A DNA stretch of 64,000 nucleotides from Pseudomonas cichorii (lineage in GTDB: Bacteria; Pseudomonadota; Gammaproteobacteria; Pseudomonadales; Pseudomonadaceae): assembly GCF_015471405.1 (NCBI RefSeq), contig NZ_BLVZ01000008.1:124001-188000 (forward strand), read 5' to 3'. This document shows, in pieces, positions 45,693 to 55,468 of the stretch (its first letter is position 1; each line of letters starts with the position of its first letter). A program made the translations under genes and the position numbers. The notes under the pieces are model-generated. The model saw nothing but the letters and a program-made list of their open reading frames with translations, searched no databases and was not told the DNA's origin.

Positions 45693-46490
45693 ATGAACAT
45701 TTCCGCTATTCGTCGCACGTTTCTCTTCTCGGCTCTGAGCCTGGTGCTCGGCACCGGTATTGCGGGGCAAGCCATGGCAGGTGAACAACTGCAAAAGATC
45801 AAGGACAGCGGTACCCTCAATGTGGGTCTGGAAGGCACTTATCCGCCGTTCAGCTTCGTGGACGAAAACGGCAAGCTGACCGGCTTCGAGGTCGAATTGT
45901 CCGAGGCTCTGGCCAAGGAGCTTGGCGTCAAGGCCAAGGTGCAACCGACCAAATGGGACGGCATCCTCGCCGCTCTGGAGTCCAAGCGTCTGGATCTGGT
46001 GATCAACCAGGTCACCATTTCCGACGAGCGCAAGAAGAAGTACGACTTCTCCCAGCCCTACACCATCTCCGGTCTTCAGGCGCTGACCCAGAAGAAAAAC
46101 GAAGACACTATCAAGACCCCTCAGGATCTGGCGGGCAAGAAAGTCGGTGTCGGTCTGGGCACCAACTATGAGCAGTGGATCAAGACCAATGTCCCGACTG
46201 CCATCGTCAAGACCTACGACGATGATCCGACCAAGTTCCAGGACCTGCGCGTAGGCCGTATCGACGCCATTCTGGTCGACCGTCTGGCGGCTCTGGAAAT
46301 TGCAGCCAAGACCAAGGATGCCTTTGGTGTCGCGGGTGCTCCGTTCTCCCGCCAGGAATCCGGTATTGCCCTGCGCAAGGGCGAGCCTGAATTGCTGGAC
46401 GCCATCAACAAGGCACTCGACAAGCTGCGTGCCGACGGCACTCTGGGCAAACTGTCGCAAAAGTACTTCAACGCTGACGTGACCAAATGA
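45693..46490 (+). CDS. tcyJ: Cystine ABC transporter substrate-binding protein
   Basis: A 265-aa periplasmic protein of family 3 solute-binding proteins. The start at 45693 (MNISAIRRTF) has AAGGGG upstream; signal cleavage is near AMAGE. GTYPPFSFVDENGKLTGFEVEL, WDGILAALESKRLDLVINQVTIS and RQESGIALRKGEPEL mark the FliY/TcyJ group that binds cystine. It overlaps tcyL by ATGA. Confidence 0.93.
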   Translation: MNISAIRRTFLFSALSLVLGTGIAGQAMAGEQLQKIKDSGTLNVGLEGTYPPFSFVDENGKLTGFEVELSEALAKELGVKAKVQPTKWDGILAALESKRLDLVINQVTISDERKKKYDFSQPYTISGLQALTQKKNEDTIKTPQDLAGKKVGVGLGTNYEQWIKTNVPTAIVKTYDDDPTKFQDLRVGRIDAILVDRLAALEIAAKTKDAFGVAGAPFSRQESGIALRKGEPELLDAINKALDKLRADGTLGKLSQKYFNADVTK

Positions 46491-47155
46491 TCGAAGAGGG
46501 TCTGAAACTCGTAGCAGACTCTGCGCCCTTTCTGCTCAAGGGCGCGTACTACACGGTCATTCTCAGTCTTGGCGGGATGTTTTTCGGATTGCTGCTGGGC
46601 TTCGGCCTGGCACTGATGCGCCTGTCGCGTTTCAAGCTGGTGAGCTGGACGGCACGTATCTACGTGTCGTTCTTCCGTGGCACACCGCTGCTCGTGCAAT
46701 TGTTCGTGATCTATTACGGCCTGCCTCAACTGGGAATCGAACTGGACCCGCTGCCTGCAGCACTGATCGGTTTCTCGTTGAACATGGCTGCCTACGCCTG
46801 TGAAATCCTGCGCGCTGCCATCGGTGCCGTAGAACGCGGGCAGTGGGAAGCGGCGGCCAGTATCGGCATGACCCGCTGGCAGACCATGCGTCGGGCGATC
46901 CTTCCGCAAGCAGCACGTACTGCCCTGCCACCGCTGGGCAACAGTTTCATTTCTCTGGTCAAGGACACGGCCCTGGCCGCTACGATTCAGGTGCCGGAGT
47001 TGTTCCGTCAGGCACAACTGATCACCGCCCGAACCTTTGAAATCTTCACCATGTACCTTGCCGCCGCGCTGATCTACTGGGTCCTTGCATCGCTGCTCGC
47101 GCACCTGCAAAACCGTCTCGAAGCGAGGGTCAATCGGCATGATCTGGAGTCTTGA
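46487..47155 (+). CDS. tcyL: Cystine ABC transporter permease
   Basis: A 222-aa inner membrane permease of the His/Glu/Gln/Arg/opine family with about five spans. The EAA loop is in EAAASIGMTRWQTMRRAILPQA, which docks on TcyN. It begins in the tcyJ stop and ends 3 bp before tcyN, so the three form one unit. Confidence 0.93.
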   Translation: MIEEGLKLVADSAPFLLKGAYYTVILSLGGMFFGLLLGFGLALMRLSRFKLVSWTARIYVSFFRGTPLLVQLFVIYYGLPQLGIELDPLPAALIGFSLNMAAYACEILRAAIGAVERGQWEAAASIGMTRWQTMRRAILPQAARTALPPLGNSFISLVKDTALAATIQVPELFRQAQLITARTFEIFTMYLAAALIYWVLASLLAHLQNRLEARVNRHDLES

Positions 47156-47158
47156 AGC

Positions 47159-47902
47159 ATGATCGTGGTTGAAAACCTCACCAAGGAGTTCAAGGGCCAG
47201 CAAGTGCTCAAGGGCATCGACCTGCGCATTGAAGCCGGGGAAGTCGTGGCAATCATCGGCCCCAGCGGCTCGGGGAAAACCACGTTGCTGCGCTGCCTGA
47301 ATCTGCTTGAAACACCCACCAGCGGGACGATCAAGGTAGGTGACATCCAGATTGATAGCAGTCGCACCTTGAGCCAGCAACAGAACCTGATCCGCCAGTT
47401 GCGCCAGCAGGTCGGGTTTGTGTTCCAGAACTTCAACCTCTTCCCCCATCGAACGGCGCTTGAAAATGTCATCGAAGGCCCGGTGGTGGTCAAGAAGGTT
47501 GACCGGGAAAAGGCCATTGCTCTGGCCCGGCAGCTGCTGGCCAAGGTCGGGCTGTCGGGCAAGGAAGATGCCTATCCGCGTCGTCTGTCCGGTGGGCAGC
47601 AGCAACGGGTCGCGATTGCCAGGGCATTGGCAATGGAACCCCAGGTCATCCTCTTCGACGAACCCACCTCTGCGCTGGACCCGGAGCTGGTCGGCGAAGT
47701 GCTGACGGCCATTCGGGCACTGGCCGAAGAAAACCGCACCATGGTTATCGTCACCCACGAGATGAGCTTTGCGCGGGATGTCGCCAACCGGGTGATCTTC
47801 ATCGACAAGGGCGTGATCGTTGAACAAGGAGAAGCCAAGGCCTTGTTCGCCAACCCGAAGGAAGAACGGACAAGGCAGTTTCTGGAACGAACCAGGGCCT
47901 GA
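47159..47902 (+). CDS. tcyN: Cystine ABC transporter ATPase
   Basis: A 247-aa ABC ATPase. Walker A is GPSGSGKTT, the Q-loop is [10 protein letters not shown], the signature is LSGGQQQR, Walker B is [13 protein letters not shown] and the switch His is in IVTHEM. It completes the TcyJLN importer. A hairpin terminator follows the stop by 22 bp. Confidence 0.94.
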   Translation: MIVVENLTKEFKGQQVLKGIDLRIEAGEVVAIIGPSGSGKTTLLRCLNLLETPTSGTIKVGDIQIDSSRTLSQQQNLIRQLRQQVGFVFQNFNLFPHRTALENVIEGPVVVKKVDREKAIALARQLLAKVGLSGKEDAYPRRLSGGQQQRVAIARALAMEPQVILFDEPTSALDPELVGEVLTAIRALAEENRTMVIVTHEMSFARDVANRVIFIDKGVIVEQGEAKALFANPKEERTRQFLERTRA

Positions 47903-47924
47903 TCCTGAAAGCAGCCCACCACAC

Positions 47925-47951
47925 AAGCAGCGTCCCGATGGCGCTGCTTTT
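47925..47951 (+). terminator. Terminator of the dcyD-tcyJLN operon
   Basis: AAGCAGCG-TCCCGATGG-CGCTGCTT with TT following: a perfect 8-bp stem and a short T-run. Confidence 0.75.
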
Positions 47952-48479
47952 GCTGACATTACATTTCCACACGAATTGATCGATCAACATCCCTGGCAGG
48001 TGAACGCCTCAAAGCCAGGAAAAATATCGAATTGATTTCTTGAACCCTCCCCGCCTCACGATCAGCCCTTCATCCTGCCCCGACACGCACAAATCTCCCT
48101 CCTGCGCCTGCTCATCAGGTAGTTGTTGTTCATGTAACGAACATTACAGGGCACATCTTTGTAGTAGGACGTTAGTTTGTTTAAAAGTAAACAGCCTCGG
48201 TATATCGATGTAGGAATTATCTATTTTTTCAAAAGCTCCTCATCGCCCTCCATTCGCATATTGACACTCGCACACAAAACCCATTAGCTCACTCCAAATA
48301 ACAGATATGGCATCACTGCAAGTTTCAAGTACGGTCTTACAACACCTTGCAATGTTTGCCACAGCTCCAAACTTCAAGGTACTTATCAACTCATACTTTC
48401 AGACCATGCGACCACAGAAAAACCGCACAGGCGATAACAACCCGTTACTGGCACTTCTGTTAACCAAGAGTATTCGGAC
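47952..48479. other. Long AT-rich intergenic region
   Basis: No gene was found in 528 bp. Base composition is clearly richer in A and T than the flanks. TGTAA-CGAACA-TTACA at 48133-48148 is a small inverted repeat that could be an operator. The region ends with a weak ribosome site before the orphan gene at 48480. Confidence 0.5.
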
Positions 48480-49205
48480 ATGAGCCACACCTATTGCAAC
48501 CCCGCTTCCTCGAAGCTTTCACCCCCCTTCATTCCCCAGGCCAGCCGTCACGGCATCGGGGTGCGGATAGCGTCTCATTTGATGGTTCATATTCATCCCT
48601 ATAACGATATGGATGAAGGTGACCTGATCGAACTGTTCTGGGATGGCTGCTACGTCGCGTCGAAAATCCTTACGGCCTCCGACATCGATCAGAACATCGC
48701 CCTGCGTGTACCGGAAAGCTTTCTGCAAAACGGCAAGGCACGTACCTATTACAAGATGATGAAAGTGGGCGGGGCTCCTGTCACCTCGCCCACCCGCAAG
48801 ATATGGGTCAAGCTGGATGCACCTGGCGGTCAGTTGCTGGACCCCATCGAGGAAGAAAACCAGGGGCTGGCTCCGTTGTCCCTGCCACCTTCGGTCGTAC
48901 GTCGCGGCTTGAGCAGCAGGCACATGAACAGCGGACTACCGATCACGATCGAGCCCTACCTGAACATGGCTCCCCATGACGAAATCACCCTGCGCTGGGG
49001 TGACCTGCGCATGGATCTGCCACCTCTGACTCTCGAAGACATTGGGGAGCCCATCGATCTGGTCGTACCTGCAACATTGATACGCGAAGCAGGCTGCGAA
49101 AAACTGGAGGCTACTTATTGTGTCATTGACCGTGTAGGAAACAACTCGCTTTGGGCACCACCACGCGAAATAAAAATCCGGACTTCAGGTGAACTTGTCC
49201 GGTGA
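48480..49205 (+). CDS. Orphan protein with two related beta-rich repeats
   Basis: A 241-aa protein without signal peptide or membrane segment. Two parts can be aligned by eye: residues about 48-112 (GDLIELFWDG, ALRVPESFL, TSPTRKIWV) and about 163-235 (HDEITLRWGD, DLVVPATLIRE, WAPPREIKI). Each follows the pattern xDxIxLxWG...Lx-VP...(Y)xVxD...S, reminiscent of Ig-like modules in large Pseudomonas surface proteins. It is monocistronic and flanked by two long low-GC gaps, suggesting acquisition. Function unknown. Confidence 0.6.
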   Translation: MSHTYCNPASSKLSPPFIPQASRHGIGVRIASHLMVHIHPYNDMDEGDLIELFWDGCYVASKILTASDIDQNIALRVPESFLQNGKARTYYKMMKVGGAPVTSPTRKIWVKLDAPGGQLLDPIEEENQGLAPLSLPPSVVRRGLSSRHMNSGLPITIEPYLNMAPHDEITLRWGDLRMDLPPLTLEDIGEPIDLVVPATLIREAGCEKLEATYCVIDRVGNNSLWAPPREIKIRTSGELVR

Positions 49206-49595
49206 TGTTGAATAACGCCTATCTTACTGTACGCCAGCCTTACATGATTCGGACTCTGATCATGGACCGCTGGCGTCTTTCACATACACTCTATTTTCTG
49301 AAAGAGTGCTGAATGATGAAAACCTGTTCATCCACTCATTACAAAAACACATATAAATACATACAGCTAACATGGAGTAATATTTCCACATGGCCTGACT
49401 GACAAGTCAGTACTTGTGACGCCACCCAAGGGGTCAGCCAGCGCCTTCTGAATCGCCAACATTTGCCATCTATGCTTATTCCAAAAAGCACGTTTTAAAA
49501 AAATTGATACAAGATTAGGGTATATAAACCGGACCACCGGACATCGTGATGTTTTCTTGCTGCCCCTTGGGCGGCGCCCCCGTAACGAGGTTCCG
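49206..49595. other. Intergenic region before the sfnB operon
   Basis: This 390-bp low-GC gap holds no gene. CTGACT-GACA-AGTCAG (49395-49410) is a perfect 6-bp inverted repeat that may be an operator or hairpin. A sigma-54 promoter, which might be expected for SfnR-type control, was looked for and not found. Confidence 0.5.
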
Positions 49596-50885
49596 ATGGT
49601 TTCTTTCACAATTACCCCCGTGGATAACACCAGGGCATTACCTAAAAACACTGCCCAGCACACCTCGGCTCCACAAGAGCCAGATGTTGCGCCCTTGCTA
49701 CTACCGGCCAAGGTGTTGCACAACGACGCCCAGGCCATTGCCGCCGCCCATGAGCTGGCAGGCATCGCACGCCTGAATGCAGCCAGAAGGGATCAGGAAC
49801 GCAGGCTGCCCTGGTCGGAAATCGAGCAGTTCACCCGTAACGGGCTGGGCAGCATTTCCGTTCCCAAGGCTTATGGCGGCCCGCAGGTTTCCTTCGTGAC
49901 CATTGCCGAAGTATTCCGGATCATCTCGGCCGCCGACCCTGCACTCGGGCAGATCCCGCAGAACCAGTTCGGCATCCTTCATCTGCTGCAGGACGGTGCC
50001 AACGAACAGCAAAAGAAGTCCCTGTTTCAAAGCGTCCTCGATGGCTGGCGCATCGGCAATGCCGGGCCCGAGCGGGGTACGAAAAACACGCTGGAACTCA
50101 AGGCACGCATCACTGCCGACGGCGACCGTTTTGTCATCAATGGCCAGAAGTTCTATTCCACTGGCGCCCTGTTCGCCCACTGGGTAGCGGTCAAGGCCCT
50201 GGACGACGAAGGACGGCAGGTCATGGCCTTCGTGAAACGCGGCGCGCCGGGCCTGAGCATCGTCGATGACTGGTCAGGCTTCGGCCAGCGCACCACGGCC
50301 AGTGGCACGGTATTGCTCAATAACGTACCGGTGGAAGCCGAGCACGTGGTCGACAACTGGCGCCTGGCGCTGACTCCGAATATTCAGGGCGCCGTCTCAC
50401 AACTGATTCAAGCTGCCATTGATGCAGGTATCGCTCGCGAGGCCATCGACGAGGCCATCACCTTTGTGCGCGAGCGTGCTCGTCCATGGGTCGATGCCAA
50501 CGTCGAGCGAGCCAGTGACGACCCTTATGTCATCGCTGATATCGGCAAGCTGAAACTCGACCTGCATGCCGCCGAAGCCCTCTTGCGCAAGGCAGCCCAG
50601 ACCCTCGACGAAGTGAATGCTGCGCCAATCGACGAAGATTCCGCAGCCCGCGCCTCCATTGCAGTGGCCCGCGCCAAGGTACTGACCACGGAAATCTCGT
50701 TGCTCGCCAGTGAAAAGCTGTTCGAGCTGGCTGGCAGCCGCGCCACCCTGGCGCAGTTCAATCTCGACCGCCACTGGCGCAATGCCCGCGTCCACACCCT
50801 CCATGACCCGGTGCGCTGGAAATACTATGCCGTCGGCGCCTGGCATCTGAACGGCACCCTGCCCGCACGCCACTCCTGGATTTGA
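49596..50885 (+). CDS. sfnB: SfnB family sulfur acquisition oxidoreductase, copy 1
   Basis: A 429-aa acyl-CoA-dehydrogenase-fold flavoprotein of the SfnB/DszC type. The start at 49596 (MVSFTITPV) has GAGG 5 nt upstream. Residues 1-40 are a poorly conserved extension absent from copy 2. The core has SISVPKAYGG, GQIPQNQFGILH, FYSTGALFAHWVAVKAL, DDWSGFGQRTTASGTV and the C-terminal RHWRNARVHTLHDPVRWKYYAVG. Members act as reduced-flavin-dependent monooxygenases on dimethyl sulfone and similar sulfur sources. First gene of a likely six-gene operon ending with metI. Confidence 0.85.
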   Translation: MVSFTITPVDNTRALPKNTAQHTSAPQEPDVAPLLLPAKVLHNDAQAIAAAHELAGIARLNAARRDQERRLPWSEIEQFTRNGLGSISVPKAYGGPQVSFVTIAEVFRIISAADPALGQIPQNQFGILHLLQDGANEQQKKSLFQSVLDGWRIGNAGPERGTKNTLELKARITADGDRFVINGQKFYSTGALFAHWVAVKALDDEGRQVMAFVKRGAPGLSIVDDWSGFGQRTTASGTVLLNNVPVEAEHVVDNWRLALTPNIQGAVSQLIQAAIDAGIAREAIDEAITFVRERARPWVDANVERASDDPYVIADIGKLKLDLHAAEALLRKAAQTLDEVNAAPIDEDSAARASIAVARAKVLTTEISLLASEKLFELAGSRATLAQFNLDRHWRNARVHTLHDPVRWKYYAVGAWHLNGTLPARHSWI

Positions 50886-50909
50886 ACCAGACAACTGGAG
50901 AACATCGTT

Positions 50910-52103
50910 ATGAGCTTCACTCCACCCCCTGTCGTGATCACCAGTGACGCGCAGGCCCTGCAAGTGGCCAGCGAACTGGCGCAGATATTCACCACCGACA
51001 GTGCCCTGCGTGACCGCGAACGCCGTCTGCCGAACCCCGAACTCGACCTGTTCAGCCAGTCCGGCCTGTGGGGTATCAGTGTGCCAAAAGCCTTTGGTGG
51101 CGCGGGCGTGTCCAATGTCACCCTGGCCAAGGTCGTACAGATAATCGCCCAGGCTGACGGCTCGCTGGGGCAGATCCCGCAGAACCACTTCTACGCCCTT
51201 GAAGTGCTGCGCGTGAATGGCAGCGAACGGCAACAGGCACGCCTGTATGCCGAAGTGCTGGCCGGGAAACGCTTCGGCAATGCTCTGGCAGAACTGGGCA
51301 CCAAAACCGCCAGCGAGCGCACCACACGTCTGGAGCGTGATGGCGACGGTTATCGCATCAACGGTCGCAAGTTCTACGCCACCGGAGCGCTGTACGCACA
51401 GCGGATTCCGACCTCAGTCATTGACGACCAAGGCATTCAGCAACTGGCTTTCGTTTCTCACGACAGCGCCGGTCTTGAAGTGATCGACGACTGGAGCGGC
51501 TTCGGCCAGCGCACCACCGGCAGCGGTTCGGTGGTGTTTGAAAATGTGTATGTCAGCGCCGAGGATGTCATCCCGTTCCAGAGCGCTTTCGAGCGCCCGA
51601 CCACAGTCGGCCCGCTGGCGCAGATTCTCCATGCGGCCATCGATACCGGCATTGCCCGTGCAGCCTTTGAGGACGCGCTGGCATTCGTGCGCACTCGCAC
51701 ACGCCCGTGGAGCGACTCCGGCCTGGAAAAAGCCGTGGACGACCCATTGACCCTGCACAGCTTCGGCAAGCTGGGCATCCGCCTGCATGCAGCCGAAGCC
51801 TTGCTCGAACGGGCTGGCGAGTATCTGGACACAGCCCAGGCCGACAGCAACGACCAGACCCTGGCCGCTGCATCCATCGCCGTAGCCGAGGCCCGTGCCA
51901 TCAGCACGGAAATTTCTCTGGAAGCAGGAAGCAGACTGTTTGAACTGGCCGGCAGCCAGTCGACGCTGGCCGAACACGGGCTGGACCGTCACTGGCGCAA
52001 TGCCCGCGTACATACCCTGCATGATCCGGTGCGCTGGAAGTATCACGCCATCGGTAATTACTACCTCAATGAGATCAACCCTCCACGCCGGGGGACCATC
52101 TGA
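50910..52103 (+). CDS. sfnB: SfnB family sulfur acquisition oxidoreductase, copy 2
   Basis: A 397-aa paralogue of the preceding protein, sharing GISVPKAFGGAGVS, GQIPQNHFYALEVLR, DDWSGFGQRTTGSGSV and RHWRNARVHTLHDPVRWKYHAIG. Divergence across the whole length suggests an old duplication and different substrates. GGAG precedes the ATG. Its TGA overlaps the ATG of the next monooxygenase (TGATG). Confidence 0.86.
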   Translation: MSFTPPPVVITSDAQALQVASELAQIFTTDSALRDRERRLPNPELDLFSQSGLWGISVPKAFGGAGVSNVTLAKVVQIIAQADGSLGQIPQNHFYALEVLRVNGSERQQARLYAEVLAGKRFGNALAELGTKTASERTTRLERDGDGYRINGRKFYATGALYAQRIPTSVIDDQGIQQLAFVSHDSAGLEVIDDWSGFGQRTTGSGSVVFENVYVSAEDVIPFQSAFERPTTVGPLAQILHAAIDTGIARAAFEDALAFVRTRTRPWSDSGLEKAVDDPLTLHSFGKLGIRLHAAEALLERAGEYLDTAQADSNDQTLAAASIAVAEARAISTEISLEAGSRLFELAGSQSTLAEHGLDRHWRNARVHTLHDPVRWKYHAIGNYYLNEINPPRRGTI

Positions 52104-53464
52104 TGGCCAAGAAGAAAATCCTGCTCAATGCGTTCAACATGAACTGCATCGGCCATATCAACCATGGGCTGTGGACACATCCACGGGACAACTCCACCCA
52201 GTACAAGACCCTCGAATACTGGACCGAGCTGGCACAACTGCTGGAGCGCGGCCTGTTCGACGGGCTGTTCATCGCCGATATCGTCGGCGTATACGACGTG
52301 TATCAGAACTCGGTCGACGTCACCCTCAAGGAGTCGATCCAGTTACCGGTCAACGACCCGTTGCTGCTGGTGTCGGCCATGGCAGCAGTCACCAGAAACC
52401 TGGGCTTCGGCCTCACTGCCAACCTGACCTATGAAACGCCTTATCTGTTCGCGCGACGCATGTCGACGCTGGACCACCTGAGCCGTGGCCGGGTGGGATG
52501 GAATATTGTCACCGGCTATCTCGACAGCGCGGCCAGAGCCATGGGCCTGACCGAGCAGGTCGAACATGACCGCCGCTACGATCAGGCCGACGAATACCTG
52601 GAAGTGTTGTACAAGCTCTGGGAAGGCAGTTGGGAGGACGGCGCGGTCATCAATGATCGCGAACAGCGCATCTATGCCCGGCCAGAGAAGGTCCACAAGG
52701 TTCGGCACAAGGGCGAGTTCTATCAGGTGGAGGGTTATCACCTCTGCGAACCGTCACCGCAACGAACGCCGGTACTGTTTCAGGCTGGCAGCTCGGAACG
52801 AGGCTTGCAGTTCGCCGGACAGAATGCCGAATGCGTATTCATCAGCGGCCAGAACAAGGCCGCGACACGTGAGCAAGTGGACAAGGTCCGCGCCAGCGCC
52901 GTAGCCGCCGGACGCAACCCCGACAGCATCAAGGTGTTCATGGGCCTGAACGTGATTGTCGGAGCCACCGAAGCCATTGCCCGGGAGAAATACGCCGAAT
53001 ACCGCAGCTACGCCAGTGCCGAAGCCGGCGTGGCACATTTCGCGGCCTCAACCGGCATCGACTTCGCCGAGTACGAACTGGACGAGCCTATTCAGTATGT
53101 GAAAAGCAACGCCATCCAGTCCGCGACGAAAAACCTCAAGAACAACGACTGGACCCGCCAGCGCCTGCTCGACCAGCACGCCTTGGGCGGCCGCTATATC
53201 ACCTTGGTCGGCTCGCCTGAACAGGTCGCGGACGAACTGGAATCCTGGATCGAGGAAACCGGTCTGGACGGCTTCAACCTGACCCGCATCGTCACCCCGG
53301 AAAGCTATGTGGACTTCATCGACCTGGTGATCCCCGAACTGCAACGCCGTGGCTCGTACAAGACCGCTTATGAAGACGGCAGCCTGCGCAAGAAGCTGTT
53401 TCCCGAAGGCAATGCACACCTGCCAGACAACCATGCCGGATCAAGACACCGACTTCGCGACTGA
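52103..53464 (+). CDS. DmoA/NtaA-type FMN-dependent monooxygenase
   Basis: A 453-aa LLM flavin monooxygenase. MNCIGHINHGLWTHPRDNS, GLFDGLFIADIVGVYD, SRGRVGWNIVTGYLDSAARAMG and PVLFQAGSSERGLQFAGQNAE are those of the dimethylsulfide monooxygenase (DmoA) subgroup. With two SfnB genes upstream and a methionine-type transporter downstream, it should release sulfite or thiol from a small organosulfur compound. The last residues (AGSRHRLRD) and TGA are encoded by a REP, so the native C-terminus may have been replaced or extended. Confidence 0.85.
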   Translation: MAKKKILLNAFNMNCIGHINHGLWTHPRDNSTQYKTLEYWTELAQLLERGLFDGLFIADIVGVYDVYQNSVDVTLKESIQLPVNDPLLLVSAMAAVTRNLGFGLTANLTYETPYLFARRMSTLDHLSRGRVGWNIVTGYLDSAARAMGLTEQVEHDRRYDQADEYLEVLYKLWEGSWEDGAVINDREQRIYARPEKVHKVRHKGEFYQVEGYHLCEPSPQRTPVLFQAGSSERGLQFAGQNAECVFISGQNKAATREQVDKVRASAVAAGRNPDSIKVFMGLNVIVGATEAIAREKYAEYRSYASAEAGVAHFAASTGIDFAEYELDEPIQYVKSNAIQSATKNLKNNDWTRQRLLDQHALGGRYITLVGSPEQVADELESWIEETGLDGFNLTRIVTPESYVDFIDLVIPELQRRGSYKTAYEDGSLRKKLFPEGNAHLPDNHAGSRHRLRD

Positions 53465-53508
53465 AGTCGCTCCTACACAATCCCCGTAGGAGCGAATTCA
53501 TTCGCGAA
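53454..53508. repeat. REPIN at the end of the DmoA-type gene
   Basis: TTCGCGACTGAAGTCGCTCC and the inverted GGAGCGAATTCATTCGCGAA (plus TAC/GTA) match over 23 bases with two differences and a 9-bp spacer. The left copy holds the stop codon of the monooxygenase; metQ follows 48 bp later. Confidence 0.8.
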
Positions 53509-53556
53509 AAGGCTAACCACACGCTCCCCAAATTTTTCAAAACAACGGACAACACC

Positions 53557-54345
53557 ATGAAAAAACCTTTTATCGCACTGGCCCTGAGCCTGTTGACCCT
53601 CACCGCTCACGCCGCTGATGCGCCGTTGAAAGTCGGCACCACCGCCGCTTTCGCCATCCCGCTGGAAGCTGCTGTAGAAGAAGCCGCCAAGCAAGGCCTG
53701 AAGGTCGAACTGGTGGAGTTCACCGACTGGATCGCCCCCAACGTCACCCTCGCGGCCGGTGATATCGATGTGAACTACTTCCAGCACATCCCGTTCCTGA
53801 CCAACGCCAACGAGGCCGCCGGTTACAACCTGGTGTCCTATGCGCCGGGCATCATCAATAACGTCGGGCTGTACTCCAAGAAGTACAAAAGCTTCGATGA
53901 ACTGCCCACCGGTGCCACCGTGGCCATCGCCAACGACCCGATCAACAGCGGTCGTGGCCTGCAACTGCTGGCCAAGGCTGGCCTGATCACCCTCAAGCAA
54001 GGCGTGGGCTACAAAGCCACCGAAGAAGACATCACCGCCAACCCGAAGAAGATCAAGATCATTCAGGTCGAAGCCGTGCAACTGGTTCGCGCCTACGATG
54101 ATGCCGATCTGGTCCAGGGCTACCCGGCCTATATTCGCCTGGCCAAGACCTTCCCGGCCGACTCGGCCATTCTGTTCGACGGCCTGGATCACCCGGAATA
54201 CGTGATTCAGTTCGTGATCAAGCCTGAGCGCAAGGACGATCCGCGCCTGGCAAAGTTCGTCGATATCTATCAGCACTCCCCGGTGGTGCGCGCCTCTCTG
54301 GACAAGGTCAACGGCAAGCTCTACCAGCCGGGCTGGAAGGAATGA
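53557..54345 (+). CDS. metQ: MetQ/NlpA family substrate-binding protein
   Basis: A 262-aa binding protein for methionine or a related sulfur compound. Signal peptide [19 protein letters not shown] is cleaved before ADAP. There is no lipobox Cys, so unlike E. coli MetQ it should be free in the periplasm. [45 protein letters not shown] and [18 protein letters not shown] are family hallmarks. The stop is 1 bp before metN. Association with sfnB/dmoA points to a role in organosulfur scavenging. Confidence 0.9.
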   Translation: MKKPFIALALSLLTLTAHAADAPLKVGTTAAFAIPLEAAVEEAAKQGLKVELVEFTDWIAPNVTLAAGDIDVNYFQHIPFLTNANEAAGYNLVSYAPGIINNVGLYSKKYKSFDELPTGATVAIANDPINSGRGLQLLAKAGLITLKQGVGYKATEEDITANPKKIKIIQVEAVQLVRAYDDADLVQGYPAYIRLAKTFPADSAILFDGLDHPEYVIQFVIKPERKDDPRLAKFVDIYQHSPVVRASLDKVNGKLYQPGWKE

Positions 54346-54346
54346 C

Positions 54347-55468
54347 ATGAACGCACTCGCGCAACGGCAACAGCCGACCGCTCCCGGACATTCGGCCAGC
54401 AAGGCCGAATTGCACCCGGACCTGAATCACGCCCATGTGCGCTTCAGCAACCTGGGCAAGACCTACCACGGCCAGCAAGGCCCGGTGCAAGCGCTGAGCA
54501 ACATCGAACTGGCAATCCAGAAAGGTGAAATCTTCGGCATCATCGGGCGCAGCGGTGCAGGCAAGTCATCGCTGATCCGCACCATCAACCGCCTGGAACA
54601 ACCCAGCAGCGGCCGGGTGCTGATCGATCAGGTGGACATTGGTGAATTCAATGAAGACAAGCTGGTAGAACTGCGCCGACGCATCGGCATGATCTTCCAG
54701 CACTTCAACCTGATGTCGGCCAAGACCGTGTGGCAGAACGTCGAGCTGCCACTCAAGGTCGCAGGCGTTCCCAAAGAGCAACGCCAGCGCAAGGTCACTG
54801 AATTGCTGGAGCTGGTTGGCTTGCAGGACAAGCATAAGTCTTACCCGGCTCAGCTCTCCGGCGGGCAGAAACAGCGTGTCGGTATTGCCCGGGCGCTGGT
54901 ACACGATCCGGCCATCCTGCTGTGCGACGAAGCGACCTCGGCGCTGGACCCGGAAACCACTCAATCGATCCTGGGCCTGCTGCGCGAGATCAACCAGCGC
55001 CTGGGCCTGACCATCGTGCTGATCACCCACGAGATGTCGGTGATCCGTGATATCTGCAACCGTGTGGTGGTGCTTGAAAAAGGCCAGGTGGTCGAGCAAG
55101 GCCCGGTGTGGCAAGTGTTTGGCAACCCGCAGCATGAGGTGAGCAAGACCTTGCTCGCGCCCCTGCAACTCGGCTTGCCGAAAGCCTTGCTGGAGCGCCT
55201 GGCACCGCAACCGGCTCACCCGGACGCCGCGTTGCTGCTGGATCTGAGCTTTACCGGCGTCAGTGCCGAAGAGCCGGACCTGGCTGCATTGTTCACAGCC
55301 CTCGGTGGTCAGGTGAAGTTATTGCAAGGTGGCGTGGAGCGTATTCAGGAGCGTGCCGTCGGGCATCTGATCCTGTCGATTACCCGTTCGCCACACAGTC
55401 GAGACGAATTGCTGGCTCGCGCACGTCAACATGCGCCCCAAGCGGAGGTACTGGGTTATGTGGGTTGA
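54347..55468 (+). CDS. metN: Methionine-type ABC importer ATPase MetN
   Basis: A 373-aa ATPase. About 35 extra N-terminal residues precede the ABC domain. Walker A is GRSGAGKSS, the signature LSGGQKQR, Walker [14 protein letters not shown] and the switch His in LITHEM. The C-terminal NIL regulatory domain (about 290-373), which senses internal methionine in MetNI, is present. It overlaps metI by 11 bases. Confidence 0.92.
   Translation: MNALAQRQQPTAPGHSASKAELHPDLNHAHVRFSNLGKTYHGQQGPVQALSNIELAIQKGEIFGIIGRSGAGKSSLIRTINRLEQPSSGRVLIDQVDIGEFNEDKLVELRRRIGMIFQHFNLMSAKTVWQNVELPLKVAGVPKEQRQRKVTELLELVGLQDKHKSYPAQLSGGQKQRVGIARALVHDPAILLCDEATSALDPETTQSILGLLREINQRLGLTIVLITHEMSVIRDICNRVVVLEKGQVVEQGPVWQVFGNPQHEVSKTLLAPLQLGLPKALLERLAPQPAHPDAALLLDLSFTGVSAEEPDLAALFTALGGQVKLLQGGVERIQERAVGHLILSITRSPHSRDELLARARQHAPQAEVLGYVG

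Noticed and set aside
46214..47959. Open frame of 581 codons opposite tcyL-tcyN
   Set aside because: Spans two well-identified genes in antisense and has no recognisable features.
49206..49595. Sigma-54 promoter for the sfnB operon
   Set aside because: TTGC occurs near 49555, but there is no GG 10 bases upstream of its GC; SfnR-type control is not supported by sequence.
52103..53464. Frameshift at the 3' end of the DmoA-type gene
   Set aside because: The frame is open to a TGA; the odd C-terminus is explained by the REP that encodes it.
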